Source: Rhizophlyctis rosea
Taxonomy: Eukaryota > Chytridiomycota > Chytridiomycetes > Rhizophlyctidales > Rhizophlyctidaceae
Assembly (NCBI GenBank): GCA_027596075.1
Contig: JADGJC010000413.1
Span: 1-12,824 of the forward strand
Reading direction: 5' to 3'
Length of the DNA: 12,824 nt
Part shown: piece by piece, positions 1 to 7,260 of the stretch
Position numbering within the stretch: the first letter of the stretch is position 1
Layout of the letters: each line of letters begins with the position of its first letter
Program-made: the position numbers and the translations under genes
The notes under the pieces: generated by a model
Databases searched by the model: none
Told to the model about the DNA's origin: nothing
What the model saw: only the letters and a program-made list of their open reading frames with translations

Positions 1-33
1 CCGCCGCCCGGGCGGGCCAACCTTTTTCTCTTT

Positions 34-66
34 AAAAAAAACCCCCCCCCCCCCCCCCCCCCCCCC
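34..66. repeat. A8-C25 homopolymer tract near left edge
   Basis: Eight A (34-41) are followed by 25 uninterrupted C (42-66). Just outside, positions 4-15 form a perfect 12-bp GC palindrome. A homopolymer this long at a sequence edge may be real. It may also be an assembly or base-calling artefact, since it is a G run on the other strand, a known failure mode of two-colour sequencing. It encodes nothing recognisable. Confidence 0.9.
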
Positions 67-323
67 GCGTCTATCCACACCCAACTTTCCCACGTTTTGA
101 GCATCTGATCAGGTTCATAAAAGCATCCCCCCCGAGTACCCAGCGCGAACGGCAACCTAAGTCACAAACACGAACCGATTTTGGAACCTAGCGCTTGCCG
201 GGTCTCTATCTGGGTCAGTAGCTCAGCAGTCGTCGAAATCACTCACACCTTTGAGTGCAGCTGTCGCCCATCCTACCGCTATTTCTCATTCGTCACAACA
301 ACATATATTGCTGGTCAAATACA
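67..323 (+). other. 5' flank of F-box copy 1
   Basis: No gene is seen here. The stretch must hold the promoter and 5' UTR of the F-box gene starting at 324. No convincing TATA box was found. Positions 222-240 resemble 4328-4346 upstream of pseudogene copy 3 (about 16 of 19 bases identical), which suggests a shared 5' UTR segment. The start codon at 324 lies in the context ATACAATGAA, after a pyrimidine-rich and CA-rich leader. Confidence 0.5.
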
Positions 324-529
324 ATGAACTGGGCTTCAGACCTTCCCGACATCCTGATCAACGTCTTCTCCCGCGACGCAATATCAATCTCAGACCTTCT
401 CAGGAGTGAGCAAGTGTGCCGGCGGTGGCACAATGTCATCCGCGGCAGTCACGTCCAGATATGGAAATTGAAGCTTGTCTAAGCATATCCAGAGGGGTGC
501 TGTCCGGTATTGTACGGACAAGAGCACTG

Positions 530-584
530 GTATGTGTTGCTCTCGGTTGCTTCCTTGTGATGTATTGTAATGAGATTTACCTAG
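530..584 (+). other. Intron of F-box copy 1 (55 bp, phase 2)
   Basis: It starts GTATGTG and ends TTTACCTAG. Removing it joins TG to G and restores a Trp codon, giving EHW-RDVTTLW. This aligns with ENW-ADVATL in copy 2 and with the uninterrupted ENGRDVAALW of copy 4. Site and phase are identical to the intron in copy 2. Confidence 0.85.
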
Positions 585-651
585 GCGGGATGTGACCACG
601 TTGTGGTGGGCTTGGAAGAGTGTGGGGTCGAGAAAAGGGACCAACCCAGCC

Positions 652-774
652 TGCACAATCTGCCTCGAAGACTTCAAAGTCGCGGAAACGGCCACCACCA
701 TGCCGTGTCGTCACGTGTTCCAGCGCGGGTGCATCAAAGCGTGGTTGGGGCAGAGTAATGCTTGTCCGACGTGT
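652..774 (+). other. RING-H2-like zinc finger inside copy 1
   Basis: The spacing is C-x2-C-x14-C-x-H-x2-Q-x2-C-x10-C-x2-C, exactly that of canonical RING-H2 domains. It includes the usual Trp (KAWL) and the Pro between the last two Cys (CPTC). RING domains recruit ubiquitin-charged E2 enzymes. The fifth ligand, normally His, is Gln (CAG at 721-723), one base from a His codon, so one zinc site has only three standard ligands. The finger sits between the blocks that in copy 4 read ALW and RDLT, so relative to that copy it is an insertion. Confidence 0.85.
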
Positions 775-1971
775 CGGTATGAGGTTGAGACGGAAAGCTT
801 GTTCGGCAGCGGACGGGAAGGATCCAGTGCGATGGAACCATTCGAAGGATTAAAGGATGGGGATCATTTGGTGAGAAGGAGTGATGGGGTTGTACGAGAC
901 TTGACGTACGCCTACACCGATCATTCTACTGAGTATTGGAAGCCATTGGGCGTCCGCCCAGCCGGGGAAGCAGTACTCGAACATGATCATAACGAAAGAA
1001 AGGTCGTGATTGATACGGTCTTCGCCGAAACAATCGTCACCACTAGCTCCGTCGAAAACCTTGCGGACGGCATTGGATACCAACGACCCAACGTCCTAGC
1101 CCGCACGCTACCAACTGGTGAAAGGACCTACGAAGATTGGGAGTCGGGCGAACCGATCCTATCATGGTCTCGCCTTCCTCATCCCTGCAGTAGCAAAATC
1201 ATATGCGGATCCCAACTGACCGCCATCAAATGTGGCGGAACCGGCCTAGACCCGGTCTTCATAACCTGTTCAGACACCAAATCCGAACGCGTCGTCAGTC
1301 ACGAATTTCAGTTGTCCGGGTTCTGTACATTTGCTACCAACGAATCCATCATTGCCTACATCCCAACCCATCAAAAGATGAAGCTGATCCTCCTGCGCCT
1401 GAAAGACAAGCAACGTATCGCCGAGTACGACCTCCCCAACCACGAGACCGTCTGCGAACTCTACATCACCAGATTCATCGTCATCGTCCTCTGCAAAGCG
1501 CAATACTGGGTGTTTGACTTGAACCTGAACCCTCTCTTCAACATCCCGCGGCATTTGGAGGATCCGGACTCGTATGAGTTCATTCGGGCCGAGGACTGGG
1601 GACTTGTGTTCACCCCGTTCCACTATTATAGATTTCTGTTCAAAGTGCTTGCGGTGTTGGATCCGAAGGTTGGGAGGTTTCGGAAGTTGTCGACGCCGCT
1701 GAATAAGATCTGGGAGGAGCGGAAGAAGGAGAGGGAATCGGAGAGGGAGGAGGGGAAGGATGACGATGTCACGTGGCAGGATATGAACGATAGGCGGGGG
1801 TATTATTTTAGTACCATTGAATATCCTGTTGATGATGAGGGGAGGAGGACGGGGGCGGCGGGTACTAACCAGCACTATTGGCGGTGGGTGAACAAGTGGT
1901 GTGCCTTCTGCGCGGAACCGATGGATGGGGATTGTCCTTGCGATAAAGATGATGAGGTTTTCCATTTGTAA

Positions 1972-2450
1972 GGATGTGATCAAAAATATAGCAACTTCAT
2001 GCATGAATTATATTTCCTCTTTTTTTCTAAAGAGTGTCCTGATATGTCCACGGTGCCCGTTGTTGCTTGTTTATTTACTTTGCATATAATACTTACCCAC
2101 GGGGAAGGCCGGTTGTGAGTGCAGTCCAAGATTCCCTATCAGTTGATGCATCGGTGTGGCTTAGCGACTGTCCGCGTGTGCTGGACATTCGCAAAAAGTC
2201 ACGCAGGTCATGCACCTCTCCCTTCAGTCTTCTGCACTTCCATCTTTTCAATTCAGCTGTTTGTATTCCTCAACGCAGTGCTCAACGGCATCGTGAACCC
2301 GCACAAGAAGCCATCGAAACAACCTGTCATTTGGTGCTTGTCCATTGTTCCGGTGAGTGCTGGTCACTGGCGCAACCGCTCACACGAAGCGATCAAACTC
2401 ATCCTCTCAGCACAGCTCCCTTTCATCACTCTCAATCATTCCACCACACC
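1972..2450 (+). other. Spacer between F-box copies 1 and 2
   Basis: It holds the 3' UTR of copy 1 and the promoter and leader of copy 2. The 3' UTR element of copies 2-4 is not recognisable after copy 1. Open frames here lack ATG starts and family similarity. A possible 5' UTR intron of copy 2 spans 2353-2410: a strong donor GTGAGT and an acceptor CTCTCAG, 58 bp. It is a candidate only. Confidence 0.4.
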
Positions 2451-3859
2451 ATGCACCCACTACCCCAAAACTTTGCTATGCTTCCCACACTCCCCCACAT
2501 CCTCGAAAATATCTTCTCCTGCGCCGACGTCTCCATCGCTGACCTCGTCGTCTGCGAACGCGTCTGTCGCAACTGGCACCGAGTAATTCGCAACAAGAAG
2601 ATTGAACTATGCAAGGCGAAGATCGTTGAAGGGTTCCCCGAGGGCTGCACACCGGTGCTTTATGGACACGAGAATTGGTCAGTTAGTTCCCCTGAGTGAA
2701 GATAACACCTTCCAATAGCTCTGGTCAGACCCGGTCTAATCACTTTCAATGCAGGGCTGACGTTGCGACCTTGGCGTCGGCATGGATGCATCGCAGCCGT
2801 GGGGCGGAGCAGGTGGAGTTTAGCGTGGCAACAACAACTGAGAATTTGAGAGAGGCGGATAACTTGAGGAGGAACAATGATGGTTTCATACGGGACTTAG
2901 CAAGCGCATGGTCGGATCCTTCGCCGGAAACCCAGGGTGTGAGAGCAGACGGTCACACAATCCTCAGGTTGCGGAATGGGGCGGACGATGTCATCCTTGA
3001 CACAGTCTTCATGGATACGCCACGTAACGACGACGAACCAAAAGATTTGAAGCACGTCAAATACATCCGAACCGACATCGTAATTCGCCCATCACCATAC
3101 GTAAACGATGATGAATTCTATTATCAACATTGGGATTCTGAATGGGAAACGGACGACTACTTTTCGGAGCTGTCTATACCTCTTGACTTCAAGCGCCAGA
3201 TCATCTGCGGAACTCAACTCGTTGCATACAACAAAACAGATGGCACCTTCCTCATCTGCACAGGCGCCACTTCATCTTCACCCACCCGCACAGAACGCAC
3301 TGTTCCTTCCGACCCCGTTTATGCCATCAACGAAACGCTCCTTGCCTACATCGCAACCACACCCGAAAATCAAATATACATCCGTCTCAAGCGCACCAAT
3401 GACTTGGAAAATATTTCTGAGTACCGTGACATCGATGTCGAGGAGTTCCGTCATTCTCGTGGTGTACTAGAAATGACTCGTTTCAGCCTCATCCTCGTCG
3501 GCCGCAAAAACACATGGGTGTTCGATTTGAAATTGAACTTCCTCTTCAAGGTTCCACGTACGATGTCCATGGTGGTTGACGAGCAAGACGTTTGGTGCGA
3601 ATATCTGCATACCGATGATTGGGGTTTGCTGTTTGGTACGACGTACAATGCGAGTAGTGTGCTTTGTGTATTGGATGTGAAGGCTAGGAGGTATAGGTGG
3701 CTCGTGAGTCCGAAAACTGTTGAGGAAGAAAGGGACGGTTATTACTTTAGTACGATCGAGTATCCGGTTGATGAGGAGGGAAGGAGGACGGGTGCAACGG
3801 GGTCCACGCGGCATTATTGGCGGTGGTTGAAGGACGCTGGTCAATGTTGGTGTCGTTGA
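2451..3859 (+). CDS. F-box protein, copy 2 (intact)
   Basis: A probable SCF substrate receptor. Exons 2451-2677 and 2755-3859 encode 443 residues, ending TGA. The F-box covers residues about 11-57 (LPTLPHILENIF, then VCRNWHRVI). ATG 2451 is the first in-frame Met; Met10 (2478) is an alternative that would match copy 4's N-terminus better. After the intron comes a roughly 35-residue insert (MHRSRGAEQ to NNDG) where copy 1 has its RING finger, then the shared body with blocks GVRADGHTIL, IICGTQLVAYN, YAINETLLAY, MTRF, WVFDLKLN and DDWGLLF. It ends YYFSTIEYPVDEEGRRTG / HYWRWL and a short CWC tail. The body may be a beta-propeller-like substrate-binding domain, inferred only from repeated short hydrophobic strand patterns. 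I do not recognise a named family for it. No lesions are seen, so this is one of two likely functional array members. Confidence 0.88.
2678..2754 (+). other. Intron of F-box copy 2 (77 bp, phase 2)
   Basis: Donor GTCAGT, acceptor TTTCAATGCAG, with a plausible branch site GTCTAATC at about 2734. Removal joins TG to G (Trp76) and restores the family reading frame. The site is the same as in copy 1, so the intron predates their split. Confidence 0.88.
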
Positions 3860-3860
3860 T

Positions 3861-3919
3861 GCATTTGGCGCAATCTGTTAGGATGGATTCATTCGGGTGT
3901 AAATAAACAAGGCTGCGTT
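3861..3919 (+). promoter_or_regulatory. Conserved 3' UTR / poly(A) element, copy 2
   Basis: Directly after the stop comes a segment with GCATTTGGCGCAA, then GGATGGATTCATT, then GTAAATAAACAA. It holds AATAAA at 3902-3907. The same order of blocks follows copies 3 and 4. It is probably the polyadenylation region; whether the GGATRGATTC block has its own role is unknown. Confidence 0.6.
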
Positions 3920-4444
3920 AATGATTGTCCGAAACCGGTCCCGTCAATGTTTGAAGCTTTGTGATGTTTTTCGTCCGTAGTCTTCTGTGTTGGATTTCGA
4001 CCCCAACCTTTCTTCATTTAGGGATGATCATGATGATGCCTTAAATATTGAGACCCAGCCTAGAAGGAATCCAGTAATCATGCAAAGTGAACGAGGTGAA
4101 TGCAAAACAAGCAAAGGAAGAGGTGATTGATAACTGGGTGGCCAGTGACTGTGCTTTGAGTGTGATGTTTGTGGCGTCGCCACATGCTGTGCCTTTGGCC
4201 GGACAGCCAAATTCGCTGCCTTGAACGCTTGGTTACGTGTTGTGCTTGCAAACATTCTCAACACCTGTGCTAGTAGTATCGGTGAACATCAACGCGAGTA
4301 GCCAGAAATCTACTAAGAACAACGGTTCTCAGCCGTCGTCAAAGTCTTCAGGTGAGTATGCAATCCGACCAGAGTGAATTATCGTCAACACAAAGGTTCA
4401 GCTTCATCTCACGGGCGCTTCATTAAACTCCCATTCTGGTGCAG
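3920..4444 (+). other. Spacer and remnant leader upstream of copy 3
   Basis: No gene is seen. Positions about 4272-4297 resemble 5871-5899 upstream of copy 4 (shared core GTATCGGTGAA then TCAA), and 4328-4346 resemble the leader of copy 1. A strong donor-like CAG/GTGAGTATG lies at 4349-4360 and a matching acceptor CTGGTGCAG ends at 4444, a possible 93-bp intron. No F-box coding exon remains between the leader and the body. Confidence 0.45.
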
Positions 4445-5352
4445 CGTCATTCACATAAAACCACGGGGTGTGCGACCAGAAGGCCGAAGCATATTGAGTG
4501 CCAGAGACGGAAGTTTCACATCTATAATCGATACGGTGTTCACGGAATCATCAGACATCACCAACCCAATGGAACCCCTTTCTCGTGTTGTGGAATACAT
4601 CCGACCCAATCTTGTAGTCCGTCAACTGCCGAACGATGACATCATCTACGAAGATTGGGACGGCAACACCATCCCATCACCATCCCTACCCGCCGGATGC
4701 TACTCTTCTCAAACAATCTGTGGATCTCACATACTTGCGGACAATGATGCCGAAAACGGTTCCTTCATCCTCTGGCCAAATGCTACATCATCTACCGCTT
4801 ACACACAACACCATGCCGTCGATTCGGGCCTCTATGGCATCAACGAGACCGTCCTCGCCTATGTCGCAGCCTCTACCCAATCCCAAAAGGAGCTCGTCCT
4901 CGTCCGCATCAAGGACAACCAACAGGTCGCCACATACAGCGACCTAGATGATGTGGATATATACAGCTGCTGGCTCCAAGTCACGAGATTTCAACATAAT
5001 TTTCTTCAGCGAATACCGCATCTGGATCTTCAACTTGAAGTTGGAGCTTCTCTTCATGGTTCCGCTTGTGGTGTATCAGGGGATTGGGGGCAAATGGTTT
5101 CGGTGTGAGTTCTCGCAGGCCGATGATTGGGGAATCTTATATGCTAACCTCGAACGGGGTTCGCTGGACTTTCTCAATGTTTTGGATGTGAAGGCGGGGG
5201 ATTATAGGTGGTTTGTGAGTCCGGAGCCTCAGAATAGTAGGGAGCGGGCCGGATATTGCTTTAGTGCAATGGAGTATCCAGTTGACGAGGAGGGGAAGAG
5301 GACGGGTGCGCTTGGCACGCCTTGCCATTACTGGCGCTGGCTGGACGGGTAG
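4445..5352 (+). pseudogene. F-box family pseudogene, copy 3 (no F-box, frameshift)
   Basis: The body of an F-box family gene without its first exon. Similarity begins at about 4464 with GVRPEGRSIL, aligning with GVRPNGQTIL of copy 4, so the F-box and the segment after it are gone. No ATG precedes 4569 in this frame. The frame continues through IRPNLVVRQL, QTICGSHILA, YGINETVLAY and LQVTRF. At the T run 4989-4991 the family similarity moves to the next frame (NIIFF, IWIFNLKLELLF, DDWGILY), consistent with one extra T compared with AGATTCAAC in copy 4. It ends YCFSAMEYPVDEEGKRTG / HYWRWLDG at TAG 5350-5352. The first frame stops at 5108. The ending GALGT followed by HYWRWL makes it closest to copy 4. 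A truncated product of about 179 residues from 4569 is possible but would have no F-box. Confidence 0.85.
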
Positions 5353-5390
5353 TCTTTGATGCGGCGTAGTAGGTGTTCAATGGCAATTCG

Positions 5391-5446
5391 GGTCGTGCAT
5401 TTGTCGGACGCAATAGGATAGATTCATTGATTGTAAACAAAGCAAT
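5391..5446 (+). promoter_or_regulatory. Conserved 3' UTR element, copy 3
   Basis: It contains GTCGTGCATTTGTCGGACGCAA, here split as GTCGTGCATTT and GTCGGACGCAA, then GGATAGATTCATT and GTAAACAAAGC. It lines up block by block with the elements after copies 2 and 4, but the AATAAA hexamer has changed to AACAAAG, in keeping with decay of this copy. Confidence 0.55.
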
Positions 5447-5929
5447 TTTCATGTTTGATGTTCTTTTGCCAAATGCGTCTGGATACATTTCACTGCACAT
5501 CAGAGTTTTATTAACTTTATCCGGCACCTGTCCGTTTGGGAATACCATCGGACCTTGCTGCATCCCAGAAGGACTGTTGGGTATTATCCATGAAAAACAG
5601 TCGGGCCCACTTGCCCAACACGACGCCGTCTATATTGAAAATGATTCATCTTTTCCTTTAGCCTTGCACTTTAGGCTGCCGGCGTCAGCAACCATTCCAT
5701 TGTTGACCGAGGTTACTGTTGCTTGTGTATTCACCGAGCAGTCGCGACTCCCGAACTTCCCGAAGAGTTTTGGTGGGGTTTTGAGGTTGAAGTGAGCGCC
5801 AGTATTGGCCGTCGGCTTGTGGGAAGGCCTCCTTGATCCAAATTATGCTTGAAAAACCATCAACCTCCACAGTGGTGGTATCGGTGAAAGTCAAGTCGAA
5901 CCTCACATCTCTACCAATTTACTCACAAA
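5447..5929 (+). other. Spacer and 5' flank of F-box copy 4
   Basis: No gene is supported. An open + frame (5373-5795) crosses this stretch, but it overlaps the 3' UTR element of copy 3, has no ATG at its start and resembles nothing. The last 60 bases, CA-rich and ending in ACAAAATGG, are the leader of copy 4. GTATCGGTGAA at about 5877-5887 recurs upstream of copy 3. Confidence 0.45.
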
Positions 5930-7168
5930 ATGGCATCTTTCCCGACACTCCCTGACATCCTCATCCACATCTTCGCCTCCGATCGCATATCCGTCACCGA
6001 CCTACTCGAGTTTGAAGGCGTTTGCCGATTATGGCACACCATCATCCGCAACAGTCAAGTCCAAATCTGGAAGGCGAAGCTCGTTGACGGGTTCCCGGAA
6101 GGTTGCTGCCCAGTTCTCTATGGCAGTGAAAATGGGCGGGACGTGGCGGCCTTGTGGCGGGACTTGACGAATGCATGGTCAGAATCTTCACCGCAAACGC
6201 ACGGCGTCCGACCGAACGGCCAAACGATACTGAAACTCCACGACGGAGACACGACAATCACCATCGATACGGTGTTCACCGATTCGGCGAGCAGCTCCGT
6301 GACACCTCAGCATCTTACCAGCGATATCAAATACGTTCGTCCTAACATCGTCGCGCGTGCACTTGAAGAGAATAACATCACCTACCACGAATGGGATACC
6401 AACAACCTCATCCCATCACCTCCCCTACCCGCCAACTGCACCAACAAAATCATATGCGGAACCCGACTGAGCGCCAACAAAAATGACGGGATAGAAGGCT
6501 CCTTCGTTGTCTGTTCGAAGGTCATGTCGACATCCATGTACATCCCATTTCGTCCAAACCGTAGATCACCATCCCTTTACAGACAGCTCCCATACAATAC
6601 CGAAACATCCGGCCTTTTCACCCGACTCCGTGAATACCGCGCACTCACACCCAACGCTTACGCCATAAACGAAACCGCCCTCGTCTACTGCCGCGCCAAA
6701 ACCGTCTACTGCGCCGAAATCATCCTCGTTCGTATCGCCGACGATCGACAGGTATCTTACACACTCCAACACGTCGGGCGTGAAGAATGCGAACGGATGG
6801 AAATCACCAGATTCAACGTCTTCTACGTCGGCACGAGTCGCGTTTTTGTGTTCGACACGAGATTGAACCTCCGCCGCGTGATTGAGCGGACAATGGTCCA
6901 GGACTTTGACGGCAGGTACACTGTGTCTAGTTACGTGCGGGCGGATGACTGGGGGCTTTTGTTTCAATGCTGCAAGCAAGGGCAACACATGTTTTTGGTG
7001 ATGGAGGTTAAGTTTGGGGGGTTACGATTGTTGCGTGGTCCATGGAAGTTGGGGGATGGGAGGAAGGGGTATTACTTTAGTACGATGGAGTACCTGGTTG
7101 ATGGGGAGGGGAAGAGAACCGGGGCGTTGGGCACTCCTCACCATTATTGGCGATGGTTGGACATGTAG
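5930..7168 (+). CDS. F-box protein, copy 4 (intact, single exon)
   Basis: A probable SCF substrate receptor of 412 residues. The start ATG 5930 is followed at once by the F-box (residues about 4-50: LPDILIHIF, ISVTDLLEF, VCRLWHTII). LVDGFPEG and YGSENGRDVAALWRDL run on with no intron and no RING or spacer insert. The body has GVRPNGQTIL, IDTVF, YVRPNIVARAL, IICGTRLSANKND, YAINETALVY, MEITRF and DDWGLLF. It ends YYFSTMEYLVDGEGKRTG / HYWRWLDM at TAG. Compared with copy 2 it has an extra stretch at about residues 200-235 (PFRPNRRSPSL and following). Codons ending in C or A dominate the first part (36 of the first 45 after Met when counted by hand), and G or T dominate the end (51 of 66 from the DDWGLLF block on). 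No lesion is visible. The partner substrate is unknown. Confidence 0.9.
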   Translation: MASFPTLPDILIHIFASDRISVTDLLEFEGVCRLWHTIIRNSQVQIWKAKLVDGFPEGCCPVLYGSENGRDVAALWRDLTNAWSESSPQTHGVRPNGQTILKLHDGDTTITIDTVFTDSASSSVTPQHLTSDIKYVRPNIVARALEENNITYHEWDTNNLIPSPPLPANCTNKIICGTRLSANKNDGIEGSFVVCSKVMSTSMYIPFRPNRRSPSLYRQLPYNTETSGLFTRLREYRALTPNAYAINETALVYCRAKTVYCAEIILVRIADDRQVSYTLQHVGREECERMEITRFNVFYVGTSRVFVFDTRLNLRRVIERTMVQDFDGRYTVSSYVRADDWGLLFQCCKQGQHMFLVMEVKFGGLRLLRGPWKLGDGRKGYYFSTMEYLVDGEGKRTGALGTPHHYWRWLDM

Positions 7169-7200
7169 TGTGTTTGTTGTTGCCGGTGGTATTGGCGATG

Positions 7201-7260
7201 TCGGTCATGCAATTTCGGACGCGGGTAGGATAGATTCGTTCAGATGTAAACAATAAAGCT
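7201..7260 (+). promoter_or_regulatory. Conserved 3' UTR / poly(A) element, copy 4
   Basis: GTCATGCAATTTCGGACGC, then GGATAGATTCGTT at 7228-7240, then GTAAACAATAAAGC with AATAAA at 7252-7257. It has the same block order as after copies 2 and 3. Probably the polyadenylation region. Confidence 0.6.

Larger units (their letters stand above)
324..1971 (+). pseudogene. F-box/RING-H2 fusion gene, copy 1, with in-frame stop
   Basis: This would encode an F-box protein, expected to bind Skp1 and present substrates to an SCF ubiquitin ligase. Exons 324-529 and 585-1971 give a 530-codon conceptual product. Residues about 4-50 match the F-box pattern (LPDILINVF, then VCRRWHNVI). Residues 92-132 form a RING-H2-like finger not found in the sister genes. 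After that comes the family body, the ending YYFSTIEYPVDDEGRRTG / HYWRW, and a Cys-rich tail (CAFC...CPC). The ATG at 324 aligns with the starts of copies 2 and 4. Codon 53 (480-482) is TAA where the sisters have Asp or Glu (LVDGFPEG, IVEGFPEG), so the normal product would stop right after the F-box. Downstream sequence stays open and well conserved to the TAA at 1969-1971, so the lesion is recent, an assembly error or bypassed in some way. The second exon has no ATG before the finger, so independent expression of a full RING is unlikely. Confidence 0.8.

Noticed and set aside
480..482. Reassigned TAA codon (alternative genetic code) as explanation for copy 1
   Set aside because: Copy 1 itself ends in TAA and no other in-frame TAA is seen in the intact genes, so a simple point lesion is more likely.
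390..529. Alternative splice donors that would skip the TAA in copy 1
   Set aside because: The strongest candidates (GTGAGC near 404, GTC near 477) have the wrong phase for the 584 acceptor. The only phase-compatible GT is a weak site that would cut the F-box.
2119..2586. 155-codon open frame overlapping the start of copy 2
   Set aside because: It runs out of frame through the F-box exon of copy 2 and resembles no protein. It is a shadow plus leader sequence.
4028..4264. 78-codon minus-strand frame upstream of copy 3
   Set aside because: Short, with no motif and no partner elsewhere in the array; it lies in the remnant leader region.
4979..5011. Mini-intron removing the frameshift of copy 3
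   Set aside because: GTCACG...TTCTTCAG would be only about 32 bp and does not restore the family frame.
5373..5795. 140-codon open frame between copies 3 and 4
   Set aside because: It begins with GTG, overlaps the 3' UTR element of copy 3, has no recognisable motif and fills the promoter region of copy 4.
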